Below, one piece after another: positions 1 through 8,912 of a stretch of 64,000 nt of DNA (positions within the stretch are counted from its first letter, which is position 1; the number at the start of each line of letters is the position of its first letter). The notes below the pieces were generated by a model. The model worked only from the letters and a program-made list of their open reading frames with translations, had not been told where the DNA came from and searched no databases. The stretch is from NCBI GenBank assembly GCA_963822145.1, contig CAWGGG010000001.1, forward strand, positions 1 to 64,000, written 5' to 3'. Position numbers and translations under genes: made by a program. This DNA is from UBA5072 sp963822145 (GTDB lineage Bacteria > Bacteroidota > Bacteroidia > Bacteroidales > UBA10428).

Positions 1-151
1 TCGGGGCTTTCCTCTTTTAGGAAGTGCTGATCGGACGCTAATTAATTCTTTTATTTAAACAATAAATAAACTGGTAAACTATGAATAGACTTGTTTTTGT
101 TCATGAATTAATGTGGGCAAAACCGGAATTTAAACAGCTACTTGCAGAACC

Positions 152-1651
152 TTATATCGTAAAGCCTTCATCCTCAAAGAAGATCACTTTTTTAAATTCA
201 GGATTAACAGATATTGTCATTTTCTTTTTGTCTCTTCTTATTTCAAAAACAATTGGTTTATCGCTAGAGTTTTTATATCCGTCAAAATCACTTTGTAATG
301 ACTGAAAGAGAGTTGGATTGCCGTTATTGAAATTAGAATTTATAAATATATACCGGAAGGCATTAAAAAAATCGCTCCTGGTTCTCCACTGAAAAGAAAG
401 ATCGTCATTAGTAATTTTCTCTTCATTTTTTCTCTCGTTTATCCTCAGAATCTCATCCCCACTCCTCACTCCTGACAGAAATGCCGGAGAGCCGGGTATC
501 ACATCAGCTACGATAGCGAGATTGTCTTTGTCATAAATGACACCGGTATAAGTATAAGTATTAACCGTCAGGTTATTACAATTCTCTTTTATAACTACCG
601 GGAACTGAAGAAGTAAATATTCAAAAATCTCCTTGGAACAATCACTTAGAAATGTTTTCACCGGTGCCACCTCAGAATAAGATGAAGACCAGATCAAAGG
701 AGGTGTTTTACTGGTTGTTATTTCTTTTGCATCAAAGAATTTAATGTTAATGTTGGTAAGAAAATTAGATTTTGTATATCCCGCTTTTGTTTTCGATTCA
801 GTTATGGGAACAGGAATATATCCCCAATACCAGTTAAAGTAATCCTTAATTTTGGTGCTTACAATTTGCTGAGGTGGAATAAACTGATCTGTCTGACCTG
901 AATAAAAGCTTATTAATATTAGAATATCCGGATTTGCTGCTTCCCTTTTTAATCCAAACTGGTTCAGTTGTTTACCCAGATCGTTCAATAGGGTCTTTTC
1001 CATTAAAGGATCTGATTCAGAAGTATACTCAAAATCATAGGTTCTAAACTTAGCTATTCCCTTCTCAGGATCAGCTAATGTTGTTATCTGCCTGGATTTG
1101 CTTACATTTAGTTTTAACGAATAGTAACACCATCTTGTGAAATAATTTGGATCAACTATGGAATATGCCTGGGGATTTTCGCTTGATTGTACAATACTCT
1201 CCAGGTCATCATATTTTTCCTTTTCCGAGCTGATATCACTCCTAAATCCTACCATTTGATAGGGAGTTAAAATACTGTACAATTGACCTTCAGCGACATA
1301 TCTCTTCGAAAAAAGATCGATGGCAACTCTTGGTAGATTATAGCTTTTTGTCTCCTCTGCCGCTCTTCCGACACTAATCTTTATAGAATTATTTTTATTG
1401 TTCTCAAAATAATTACTGATGTCCGGGATATCCATTACATTTTTGTCATTTATCATGTATATCCTGTCACCAGATCTTACCGGAATCATATCTGCCGGGG
1501 AACCTGTTTTTATATAGGATATGCTTAGATAATTTTTAGCTGCACTTAATTCCATTTTCATACCGGAATATTTATCTGAAATTATTTCCTGTGAAAAACC
1601 CAGATTAACGCATAGCAAGAACAACCAGATAAATACTTCGCTCTTTTTCAT
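152..1651 (-). CDS. Secreted PDZ-DUF4136-PDZ protein
   Basis: The 499-residue protein starts with a signal peptide (Lys-Lys, hydrophobic stretch, ending near GFSQ). A first PDZ-like segment follows at about residues 30-95 (IKTGSPADMIPVRSGDRIY). The middle, about 165-345, reads like DUF4136, the lipoprotein domain with the DPN-F...Y-F pattern and a run ending PDILILISFYSG. A second PDZ domain sits at about 365-480 (VIPGSPAFLSGVRSGDEIL). PDZ domains bind C-terminal or exposed peptide strands, and DUF4136 has no known activity. There is no protease domain and no lipobox Cys, so a soluble periplasmic scaffold or chaperone-like role is an inference. It is transcribed alone, away from the GH43 gene. 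A TACTTTTG -7-like box at 1728-1735 lies upstream without a clear -33 partner. Confidence 0.7.
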   Translation of the reverse strand: MKKSEVFIWLFLLCVNLGFSQEIISDKYSGMKMELSAAKNYLSISYIKTGSPADMIPVRSGDRIYMINDKNVMDIPDISNYFENNKNNSIKISVGRAAEETKSYNLPRVAIDLFSKRYVAEGQLYSILTPYQMVGFRSDISSEKEKYDDLESIVQSSENPQAYSIVDPNYFTRWCYYSLKLNVSKSRQITTLADPEKGIAKFRTYDFEYTSESDPLMEKTLLNDLGKQLNQFGLKREAANPDILILISFYSGQTDQFIPPQQIVSTKIKDYFNWYWGYIPVPITESKTKAGYTKSNFLTNINIKFFDAKEITTSKTPPLIWSSSYSEVAPVKTFLSDCSKEIFEYLLLQFPVVIKENCNNLTVNTYTYTGVIYDKDNLAIVADVIPGSPAFLSGVRSGDEILRINERKNEEKITNDDLSFQWRTRSDFFNAFRYIFINSNFNNGNPTLFQSLQSDFDGYKNSSDKPIVFEIRRDKKKMTISVNPEFKKVIFFEDEGFTI

Positions 1652-1986
1652 ATTCGTAATTGTTTATCTATAATCTATTATTAATATACTTATTTGATAG
1701 TATTTCTTTTTTCACTTACCAGTAACCCAAAAGTATAAAAAATAAACGGTGTTTCTTCCCTGAAACAGACCTACTGTTTGGGCTAATCAAGAATATTAAG
1801 TAAATTGGGTTGCAACTTTTGTCCGTTGGGGGTGCATTGCCCGCCGAAGCTTTAGCGAAGCCGGACTAAAATCAGAGCGGGAGTGCTCGCTCACACGCTC
1901 ATACTCAATACAAATTATTATTATTATTTTGGTCCAGTAATTTGTATCTGTAATCAGGTCTGGTCATTTTCTCTTACAACAATAAC
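1652..1986. other. Divergent intergenic region
   Basis: This 335-base gap separates two divergent genes and contains no credible ORF. It holds AT-rich promoter DNA next to both genes. In the middle (about 1835-1905) is a GC-richer patch with CGAAGCTTTAGCGAAG, an imperfect inverted repeat. That patch looks like a degenerate copy of a small dispersed repeat, but its family cannot be named. A TAATTTG string at 1938-1944 resembles a Bacteroidota -7 box but is one base short. Confidence 0.4.
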
Positions 1987-3309
1987 ATGAAACATCTTCT
2001 ATTCACATTTCTGGTAATCTTTTTGTCAAATCTTCACTTATTTGCGCAAAATCCTATTGTTCCCGCCGGAGTTTATATTGCCGACCCATCAGCACATGTA
2101 TGGCCCGATGGGAAACTATATATTTACGGCTCCAATGACGAGAGCACTCAGTATTTCTGCTCCTATACGCACCATGTGCTCTCAACATCCGATCTGAAAA
2201 CATGGGACCTCACGAAGAATGTCTTTTCATCAAAAGGCAAACGTGACGATGTACCTTACAATGACGATTTACTTTTTGCACCTGATTGCCAGTACAAAAA
2301 TGGAATTTACTACCTGTACTACTGTCAGCCGTCGAAAGATGCCGAAGGTGTAGCCACAGGCAATTCCCCGATCGGCCCGTTTCTGAACGGACATAAAATA
2401 GATACAAAAGGTATTAATGAAATCGATCCATGTGTATTCATTGATGATGATGGTCAGGGCTACTACATCTGGGGTCAGTTTTCGGCAAAGATGGCCAAAC
2501 TGAAGCCAAACATGACTGAAATTGATTCTTCCTCTATAAAAGACAATATCGTAACAGAAAAGGAACACTTCTTCCATGAAGGTGGATACATGGTCAAACG
2601 AAACGGTGTATATTATTTTATTTATGCCCACATGGGACGTTCAAACAGGCCCACTTGTATTGGCTATGCAACCAGTAAATCACCCATGGGACCTTTCACA
2701 TACAGAGGAGTCATTATTGATAACAATAATTGTGATCCGAGCAACTGGAATAATCATGGTTCAATTGCAGCGTTTAACGGGCAATGGTACGTTTTCTATC
2801 ACAGGGCGACGCACAACAGCATGTTTATGCGTAAAGCATGCGTTGAACCCATATTTTTTAACCCTGATGGAAGCATCAATGAAGTGGAAATGACAACTCA
2901 GGGAGCAGCACCTCCTTTAAAAGCCGATTCGAGAATTGAAGCTGAGCAGGCATGTCTGCTTTTTGGTGGCACTTATGTAGATTCATTCTCACCCAATGAA
3001 GAGAAGCTGACCAGCATGAAAAACGATAACAGGGTCGCCTATAAATACCTGCAATTCACTTCAGATATCAACAAAGTAGAAATAAGGGTAAAACCCGGGA
3101 AGAAGACCGGGACTATTCAATTAGCCTTGGATCAGCCCTGGCATCAGACATTCGCGACAATTGATGTACCTGAGGCATCAGGCAAAGAGGAATGGATTAC
3201 TATAAAAGCTGATATTCAACCGGTCAATGGTGTTCATGCCCTTTGGCTAAAGTTCTTTGCCGATCCTGATGTAATGATTGACATCGACTGGTTCAGATTT
3301 TCAGGATAA
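1987..3309 (+). CDS. GH43 glycosidase with C-terminal CBM6-like domain
   Basis: This is a secreted 440-residue glycoside hydrolase. The signal peptide (about 1-21) ends at LFAQ. The GH43 five-bladed propeller covers about 25-300. The catalytic-base Asp lies in YIADPSAHVW (Asp33), the pKa-modulating Asp in EIDPCVFIDDDG, and the acid Glu in the HEGGYMVKRNG segment, all in the expected order. Residues about 310-440 look like a CBM6-type beta-sandwich (RIEAEQA at the start, DIDWFRFSG at the end). Family members are beta-xylosidases, alpha-L-arabinofuranosidases or arabinanases; the exact specificity cannot be read. The next gene (GH106) starts 78 bases downstream on the same strand, so the two probably act together on arabinose- and rhamnose-containing pectic side chains. 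Confidence 0.88.
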   Translation: MKHLLFTFLVIFLSNLHLFAQNPIVPAGVYIADPSAHVWPDGKLYIYGSNDESTQYFCSYTHHVLSTSDLKTWDLTKNVFSSKGKRDDVPYNDDLLFAPDCQYKNGIYYLYYCQPSKDAEGVATGNSPIGPFLNGHKIDTKGINEIDPCVFIDDDGQGYYIWGQFSAKMAKLKPNMTEIDSSSIKDNIVTEKEHFFHEGGYMVKRNGVYYFIYAHMGRSNRPTCIGYATSKSPMGPFTYRGVIIDNNNCDPSNWNNHGSIAAFNGQWYVFYHRATHNSMFMRKACVEPIFFNPDGSINEVEMTTQGAAPPLKADSRIEAEQACLLFGGTYVDSFSPNEEKLTSMKNDNRVAYKYLQFTSDINKVEIRVKPGKKTGTIQLALDQPWHQTFATIDVPEASGKEEWITIKADIQPVNGVHALWLKFFADPDVMIDIDWFRFSG

Positions 3310-3387
3310 TTTCAAATCTGATTATGAACTGATTCTGAAAATAGAAGAAAGCGATTCCTTTACCCGCATTATAAGATCCGAAACAAT

Positions 3388-6300
3388 ATGAAACCAATCC
3401 TTATCTGCTTTCTGTTTCTATTCATTTCTGTATCGCTCACTGAAGCTCAAAATAATTTGAATAAGGCTGATTTTCAGAATCCTCCGCAATCAGCAAAAGT
3501 TCATACCTGGTGGCACTGGATGGCAGGGAATATTACCAAAGATGGTATTACAAAAGATCTGGAATCGATGAAAAAGCAGGGTATCGCTGAGGCTACAATA
3601 ATAAATATCGGAGAAATATTCTCAAAAAGGGTAGATGTTCCTAAAGTAAAATTCAATTCTCCGGAATGGATGGAAATGTTTCAGTGGGCACTCAAGGAAG
3701 CAAACCGATTGGGCATTATAATTGGGATAGCGACTATCGACGGATACAGTACAACGGGTGGTCCGTGGATTACACCTGAATTATCAATGAAACAGTATGT
3801 ATGGACAAAAACTACCATTGAAGGTGGAAAGGAAGAGATAATAAAGCTTGTACAACCTGTCGAAGTTGAAAACTTCTATCGCGATGTGGCAGTGTTGGCA
3901 TTCCCTTTAGAAAAAAAAACAAATTCTTTTCAGGATGCTAACCCGAATATGGATATCAATAAAACCTCTGCCGGAAACCTCTTTTATGATGGTAATCCAA
4001 AAACAGAAATCAGCTTCAAGAAAGGGGATGTCGTGGATGTGGGTTTCAATAGTGAATTTACGGCCACTAAATTTGTTATTTTGCCTCAGCTGCCTTTTTG
4101 CTGGGACGACATGGGCAAAATCATCGTTCAATTCAGCTTATCCTCTTCTAACGATGGCAAAGTCTATACAAAAATAGCCGATCTTGAATTTACAGGTGTA
4201 AATAAATCTCTATCTGCATCATTTCCAATTACCAAAGCAAAATATTTCAGAATAGAATTTATCCATGATAACTTTAAATATTTCAATACCTATCCGATTG
4301 CTGAGATGGAGCTTCTTAAAGACAATGATCTACCAGCTTTTACACCTCCTGTCACCTCATTTTTTGAAAAGACTGCTTCTGTTTTTGATGTGAATGAAAA
4401 TGTGCATGATTTGAATGGGGTGACCCACAAAAAAGCTATTTCCGAAGATTCGATCATCGATATTTCGGCCTTTATGGAAGCCAACGGAAACCTGAAATGG
4501 AAAGCACCCAAAGGACAATGGCAGGTAATCCGCTTCGGTTATACCTCTACCGGTATCAAAAACGATCCGGCAACTCCGGAAGGCCTTGGATTGGAACTCG
4601 ATAAGATGGATACCGCAGCATTGAACGTGCATTTCAACAGTTACGCAGAAAAGCTCATGCAAGCGGCAGGCCCCTTTAAAGGCAATACGCTGAAATTTAT
4701 TTTATTGGATAGCTGGGAAGCTCAGTTTCAGACCTGGACAAAAGCATTCCCCGAAGAGTTTTATATCAGGAGAGGTTATCCTATTCTTCCATGGATTCCG
4801 GTTTTATGTGGAGAAACCGTTGGCAGTACCCAGCTTACAGAAGCTTTTCTGCACGATTTCCGTAAAACAATTGCCGACCTGATCGGTCAAAATTATTACA
4901 AACATTTCGGTGAACTATGCCACCGGAACCAGATGGAATTCCATGGAGAAGTCATCTACAGCAATTGGGGCGCATATCCACCGATAGATCCATTACTTTC
5001 AAATCAGTATGTTGATGTACCCATGACAGAATTCTGGACAGTAAACGATGCAAATAATCTGGGCGAATACAGACCGGCAAACAGACCGGCGCCCGGATTT
5101 CCAATGTATTCGGCACTTGCATACGGTAAACAACTCATAGGCGCTGAGGCCTTTACCAATTATGCGCACTATTCCGAAGCGCCTTTCGATTTGAAACCTT
5201 TTGGAGATGCCGCTTATTGTTCAGGAGTTAATCAATTGATCCTGCATAGCTTTGTTCATCAACCGGATGACAGCAAGCCAGGCATGACGCTTGGCAAGTT
5301 TGGCGCCCATTTTAACCGGAACAATCCGACGTGGGAATTTAACCAGGACTGGCTTACTTACCAGGCACGTGTTCAATATGTACTTCAAAAAGGAGAACCC
5401 ATTGCCGATGTAATTTTCTTTGCCGGGGACCAACTTCCACAGTTTTTCAGCAGGAGTTTTATCCATGATCTCCCCTTTGGCTATCAGGCATATGCCTGCG
5501 ATATAGACATGTTAAAAAACAAATCAAAAGTTGAAAATGGGAAAATATCCTTTGGCGGCAAACAAAGTTTTCCGGTGCTTTTATTGCCCAACAGCACAAA
5601 AATGGAATTTGCAACCTTAAAACGAATTGCAGAACTGGTGAATGCAGGAGCGGTTGTTATGGGCCCAAGACCTTTGGAAATGCTTTCGGTTCAGGAGACA
5701 AAAAACGATGAAGTTGAATTCAAAAAACTAGTCGATACCTTATGGGGCAATTCTGACGAAACCCACTATGGAAAAGGGAAAATGATTTCCGGTAAACTGG
5801 TAGGAGAAGTTCTAAATCAGTTGCAAGTTCTTCCGGACCTGTCAACCAATACCAACGATCCGAAAGAAATCATGTTCATCCACAGAGAACTTGAAAATAC
5901 CGATGTTTACTTTGTTTTTAATCAGCAAAACAAAATTTTAAATCGCGAGATTCAATTCAGGATAACCGGCAAATCGCCTGAAATCTGGAATCCTGAGACC
6001 GGCTCAACTTCGAGACCAGCTGTTTTTTCAATAGAGAAAAATCAAACCCGGATGCCAGTTACCTTCAAACCCTACGAAGCCAAAATTTTCATATTCAATA
6101 ATACCATCCCCGAGAATTTCATTCAGCAAGTTTCATTGGCAGGGAAAACGATCTTCCCGCTGCAGCAGATTCCTGATACTTCCTTTACCATTCCTCAGGT
6201 TAGTTTTAGTAAGGGGGAATACCGGTTTACAACAGCATTCGCGGGCAAATATGATTTCACAACCAACCACAACAGGGTAATAAAGATAAAACTCACTCAA

Positions 6301-6828
6301 CCTGAAATTATTGATCCGGTATATTTTAAAATCAGGATAGACTTTTTCCCCATATCCGATGAAGCAATTAAACCTGTTGAAATATCGAAATTGAAATCAT
6401 TGACCGAATTCGACGAATCCGCTATAAAATACTTTGCAGGTAAGGCTAAATACACCATTAATTTCAGCATTCCTGGCAATAGTGTTTCCACAACCGATTC
6501 CATAGTTCTCGATCTTGGTAACCTTAGTGCAACATCGGAAGTAATTTTAAACGGGAAATTACTGGCATACCCCTGGCAACCCAATACCAGTCTGTGTGTT
6601 TCTGGCATTTTAAAGGAAGAAAACAAACTGGAAGTAACTGTAGCAAATGTCTGCCGCAACCGCTTCATTGGTGATCTTATTCAGTTCGGATGTGTAAAGA
6701 GTCTGTGGACTACCTCTCCGATTGAAACAATTCTTAGCAAAACCATGCCATTAAAACCTTCAGGATTGATGGGGCCAATAGTATTGAGATCATACAAAAG
6801 ACTATCCCGGTCCGTGGAGGGGAAATAA
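3388..6828 (+). CDS. GH106-like alpha-L-rhamnosidase
   Basis: The protein is 1146 residues with a signal peptide (about 1-21, ending LTEAQ). The N-terminal block has the family's hallmark WWHWMAGNITKDGITKDLE, followed by a TIM-barrel-like region with AEATIINIGE and a long catalytic part. A beta-sandwich, galactose-binding-like C-terminus (about 1010-1130) follows. The length and layout fit large Bacteroidota GH106 enzymes, which release terminal alpha-L-rhamnose from pectin such as rhamnogalacturonan. It is secreted to the periplasm or surface and lies directly after the GH43 gene, probably in one transcript. No SusC/SusD transporter gene accompanies the pair. GH106 membership is a motif reading; substrate is inferred. 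Confidence 0.82.
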   Translation: MKPILICFLFLFISVSLTEAQNNLNKADFQNPPQSAKVHTWWHWMAGNITKDGITKDLESMKKQGIAEATIINIGEIFSKRVDVPKVKFNSPEWMEMFQWALKEANRLGIIIGIATIDGYSTTGGPWITPELSMKQYVWTKTTIEGGKEEIIKLVQPVEVENFYRDVAVLAFPLEKKTNSFQDANPNMDINKTSAGNLFYDGNPKTEISFKKGDVVDVGFNSEFTATKFVILPQLPFCWDDMGKIIVQFSLSSSNDGKVYTKIADLEFTGVNKSLSASFPITKAKYFRIEFIHDNFKYFNTYPIAEMELLKDNDLPAFTPPVTSFFEKTASVFDVNENVHDLNGVTHKKAISEDSIIDISAFMEANGNLKWKAPKGQWQVIRFGYTSTGIKNDPATPEGLGLELDKMDTAALNVHFNSYAEKLMQAAGPFKGNTLKFILLDSWEAQFQTWTKAFPEEFYIRRGYPILPWIPVLCGETVGSTQLTEAFLHDFRKTIADLIGQNYYKHFGELCHRNQMEFHGEVIYSNWGAYPPIDPLLSNQYVDVPMTEFWTVNDANNLGEYRPANRPAPGFPMYSALAYGKQLIGAEAFTNYAHYSEAPFDLKPFGDAAYCSGVNQLILHSFVHQPDDSKPGMTLGKFGAHFNRNNPTWEFNQDWLTYQARVQYVLQKGEPIADVIFFAGDQLPQFFSRSFIHDLPFGYQAYACDIDMLKNKSKVENGKISFGGKQSFPVLLLPNSTKMEFATLKRIAELVNAGAVVMGPRPLEMLSVQETKNDEVEFKKLVDTLWGNSDETHYGKGKMISGKLVGEVLNQLQVLPDLSTNTNDPKEIMFIHRELENTDVYFVFNQQNKILNREIQFRITGKSPEIWNPETGSTSRPAVFSIEKNQTRMPVTFKPYEAKIFIFNNTIPENFIQQVSLAGKTIFPLQQIPDTSFTIPQVSFSKGEYRFTTAFAGKYDFTTNHNRVIKIKLTQPEIIDPVYFKIRIDFFPISDEAIKPVEISKLKSLTEFDESAIKYFAGKAKYTINFSIPGNSVSTTDSIVLDLGNLSATSEVILNGKLLAYPWQPNTSLCVSGILKEENKLEVTVANVCRNRFIGDLIQFGCVKSLWTTSPIETILSKTMPLKPSGLMGPIVLRSYKRLSRSVEGK

Positions 6829-6912
6829 TCATTCACAAATGCATGGCTAATTTTTAACCCGGATAATTATCAAAAAAAAGTTGTCGGAATTCTGAGCCCT
6901 GTCAGATTACAC

Positions 6913-8013
6913 CTAAACGCTGAGCCTTTTCAGATATTCCGAAGGTGTAATTCCTGTAAATTTTTTAAATGCTCTGTTGAAGGATGCCTTTGAATTAAAA
7001 CCACTGTCATAGGCCAGACCCAGTAATGTCGACTTCATATGTTCTCCGTTTTTCATTCTGGAAATTACCATTTCAATTCGGAACCCGTTTATAAATTCAA
7101 AAAAATTCCGGCCGCTTCTGCTATTAATAATATGCGAAAGCCGGTTTTCTGACACTCCCATTTGATTGGCAAGCGCTGACAGGGTAAGATTTGGATCTGC
7201 ATAGGGTCTGGAGGATTCCACTAATTCAAGCAGCGATCTGTAATCTAAGGCTGCCAGATCATCGTTTTTTGTTCGGGATGGTATATTAATGACTCTTCCC
7301 CCCTGACCACTTTTTTCAATTCCCGGATGATCAAATTGAAGATTTGAAGGAAGGAATATAGAGGTATGTCTGAATCCAAAATATCCCAGAAGTATGATAC
7401 AGGCACTGTATATGATATTCAGATACATTCCTCCATATTGAGGAATTTTAACCAGGGTAAATCTGTCCATAAGCATGGTAACAGCACCGATAAGTATTAA
7501 TGCAATTCCACCAAACAGGATCGATGAAAGCCATTTTAGATCCATGCTGTTCACAGTAGAATAGATGTTTGGGAGTATCATCCGGAACCTTTTAATAATT
7601 CTTAAAGAAAGAAGAATATAGATAAAAGGCAATACAAACTTCAAAATCACAATCCATACAAGTGTCAAACGATACCATTGATCCGGAACAGGCAGAAAAT
7701 AAAAAATAAAAACACACATAAAAGGCAAAAAATGCGTAAGGTTCCATAATAAGGGCTTCTTATAGATACCTGTAGCTGCAGCCGTGTAAAACCAAATAAG
7801 CGGACCATGAAGGAAGGGGGAACTGTCGAGAAAATTAACCAGTAAATCAGGTGCTGTATTTCGAATAATAAGGTAAAAGGTGAAAACATTTGAAAACAGA
7901 AGCATCTGCCAGACCAGCAGTACCACATCTGAGATGGCTTTTTTCTTTTTTCCCAGCAGGATCAAAAAAAAGAACAATGCCAGAACGCTGCTTGCCAGAT
8001 AAAGTATCTCCAT
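6913..8013 (-). CDS. Membrane-bound AraC-family transcriptional regulator
   Basis: The 366-residue protein has about seven predicted transmembrane helices in residues 1-225 and a C-terminal AraC-type DNA-binding domain at about 265-362. The DNA-binding domain shows LTLSALANQMGVSENRLSHI for the first helix-turn-helix and SGFNSKASFNRAFKKFTGIT for the second. Such proteins are membrane-embedded one-component sensors common in Bacteroidota. The gene is convergent with the GH106 gene and divergent from the ABC export operon starting near 8159, which makes that operon its likeliest target. The start at 8013 follows a promoter-like pair at 8033-8064. The ligand is unknown. Confidence 0.85.
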   Translation of the reverse strand: MEILYLASSVLALFFFLILLGKKKKAISDVVLLVWQMLLFSNVFTFYLIIRNTAPDLLVNFLDSSPFLHGPLIWFYTAAATGIYKKPLLWNLTHFLPFMCVFIFYFLPVPDQWYRLTLVWIVILKFVLPFIYILLSLRIIKRFRMILPNIYSTVNSMDLKWLSSILFGGIALILIGAVTMLMDRFTLVKIPQYGGMYLNIIYSACIILLGYFGFRHTSIFLPSNLQFDHPGIEKSGQGGRVINIPSRTKNDDLAALDYRSLLELVESSRPYADPNLTLSALANQMGVSENRLSHIINSRSGRNFFEFINGFRIEMVISRMKNGEHMKSTLLGLAYDSGFNSKASFNRAFKKFTGITPSEYLKRLSV

Positions 8014-8032
8014 TATTCAGCCATTGGATTGC

Positions 8033-8064
8033 CAAAAATAGGCATTAACGTCTCAATTCACAAT
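8033..8064 (-). promoter_or_regulatory. Predicted Bacteroidota sigma promoter of the AraC gene
   Basis: On the minus strand, ATTG (8061-8064), a 20-base spacer and TATTTTTG (8033-8040) match the TTTG-N19/20-TAnnTTTG consensus with one mismatch. The box lies 20 bases before the AraC start codon. Confidence 0.5.
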
Positions 8065-8158
8065 AACAGTGGTTTCAAGTTCCATTTTAACGTGTCTCAA
8101 CTTTCACTTTGCAACGACAGGTCATTCCGATGAGCATACATTTGCTCAAAAAGTCAAC

Positions 8159-8911
8159 ATGGGAAATGCAATTCTAAAGGCCGATAATCTTCATAAGGAA
8201 TATTTTATCAGCAGGAACAACAGTCACTGTGTCATTCCACGTCTTACGACTGAGTTGATGAGCGGAGAATTCGTGGTAATTATGGGTAACTCCGGATCTG
8301 GTAAATCCACGCTGCTCTATCTCCTGAGTGGCCTCGAGAATTTCTCCGGCGGTCAGGTTTATCTTAAAGGGGATCCTATGCCTTCGGGTCAAAAAGAGAA
8401 AGCCCTATTGCGCAGATCCTTCATGGGCTTCGTATTTCAACAAAACAATCTGATACCGAGTCTGACATTACTTGAAAACATACTTGTTGCTGCCTTTCTG
8501 AAACAAAAATCCAGGAAGGAGGCAAAAGAAAAAGCTATCGGGTTGATGAGAGAACTGGGAATAGATAAGCTGCAAAACAGATACCCTGAGCAAGTTTCAG
8601 GCGGAGAACAACAAAGATGTTCCATAGCAAGGGCACTGGTGAACGCTCCTGAAATTTTACTGGCGGATGAACCAACCGGAAGCCTTAATTCATCTTCAGC
8701 TGAAAACGTTCTTCAAATCTTTTCCGAGCTGCATCGTAAAGGTCAGACAATCATTATGGTAACGCATTCAATTGAAGCTGCATGCTATGGTAAACGTATC
8801 ATTTACCTGCGCGACGGGATGATAGTCGATGAATTTGATATGCCTCAGGAACTTACACGAGAGTCAAAAGAAGCAGAACTGCTGAAATGGCTTACAGAAA
8901 AAGGATGGTAA
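8159..8911 (+). CDS. ABC transporter ATP-binding protein (LolD/MacB type)
   Basis: This is a 250-residue ATPase of the LolD/MacB/FtsE class. It shows Walker A (GNSGSGKST), Q-loop (VFQQNNLIPS), ABC signature (SGGEQQRC), Walker B (ILLADEPTGS) and H-loop (VTHS). The reading frame is open back to 8069. I chose the ATG at 8159 because the canonical domain (MGNAILKADNLHKEY) starts there, the extra 30 residues have no family counterpart, and a -7-like TACATTTG lies at 8137-8144. The permease ATG follows one base after the stop codon. Together they form an exporter or lipoprotein/peptide-extruding mechanotransmission ABC system. Confidence 0.9.
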   Translation: MGNAILKADNLHKEYFISRNNSHCVIPRLTTELMSGEFVVIMGNSGSGKSTLLYLLSGLENFSGGQVYLKGDPMPSGQKEKALLRRSFMGFVFQQNNLIPSLTLLENILVAAFLKQKSRKEAKEKAIGLMRELGIDKLQNRYPEQVSGGEQQRCSIARALVNAPEILLADEPTGSLNSSSAENVLQIFSELHRKGQTIIMVTHSIEAACYGKRIIYLRDGMIVDEFDMPQELTRESKEAELLKWLTEKGW

Positions 8912-8912
8912 A

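Noticed and set aside
81..305. Plus-strand 74-codon ORF at the left end
   Set aside because: It lies over the C-terminal part of the PDZ-DUF4136 gene in antisense, with no recognisable domain.
1762..1780. AAACAG/CTGTTT hairpin
   Set aside because: Six-base stem without T-run in an AT-rich gap; likely chance.
8069..8158. Extended N-terminus of the ABC ATPase
   Set aside because: Thirty residues unlike the family, no initiation signal, and a -7-like box falls inside.
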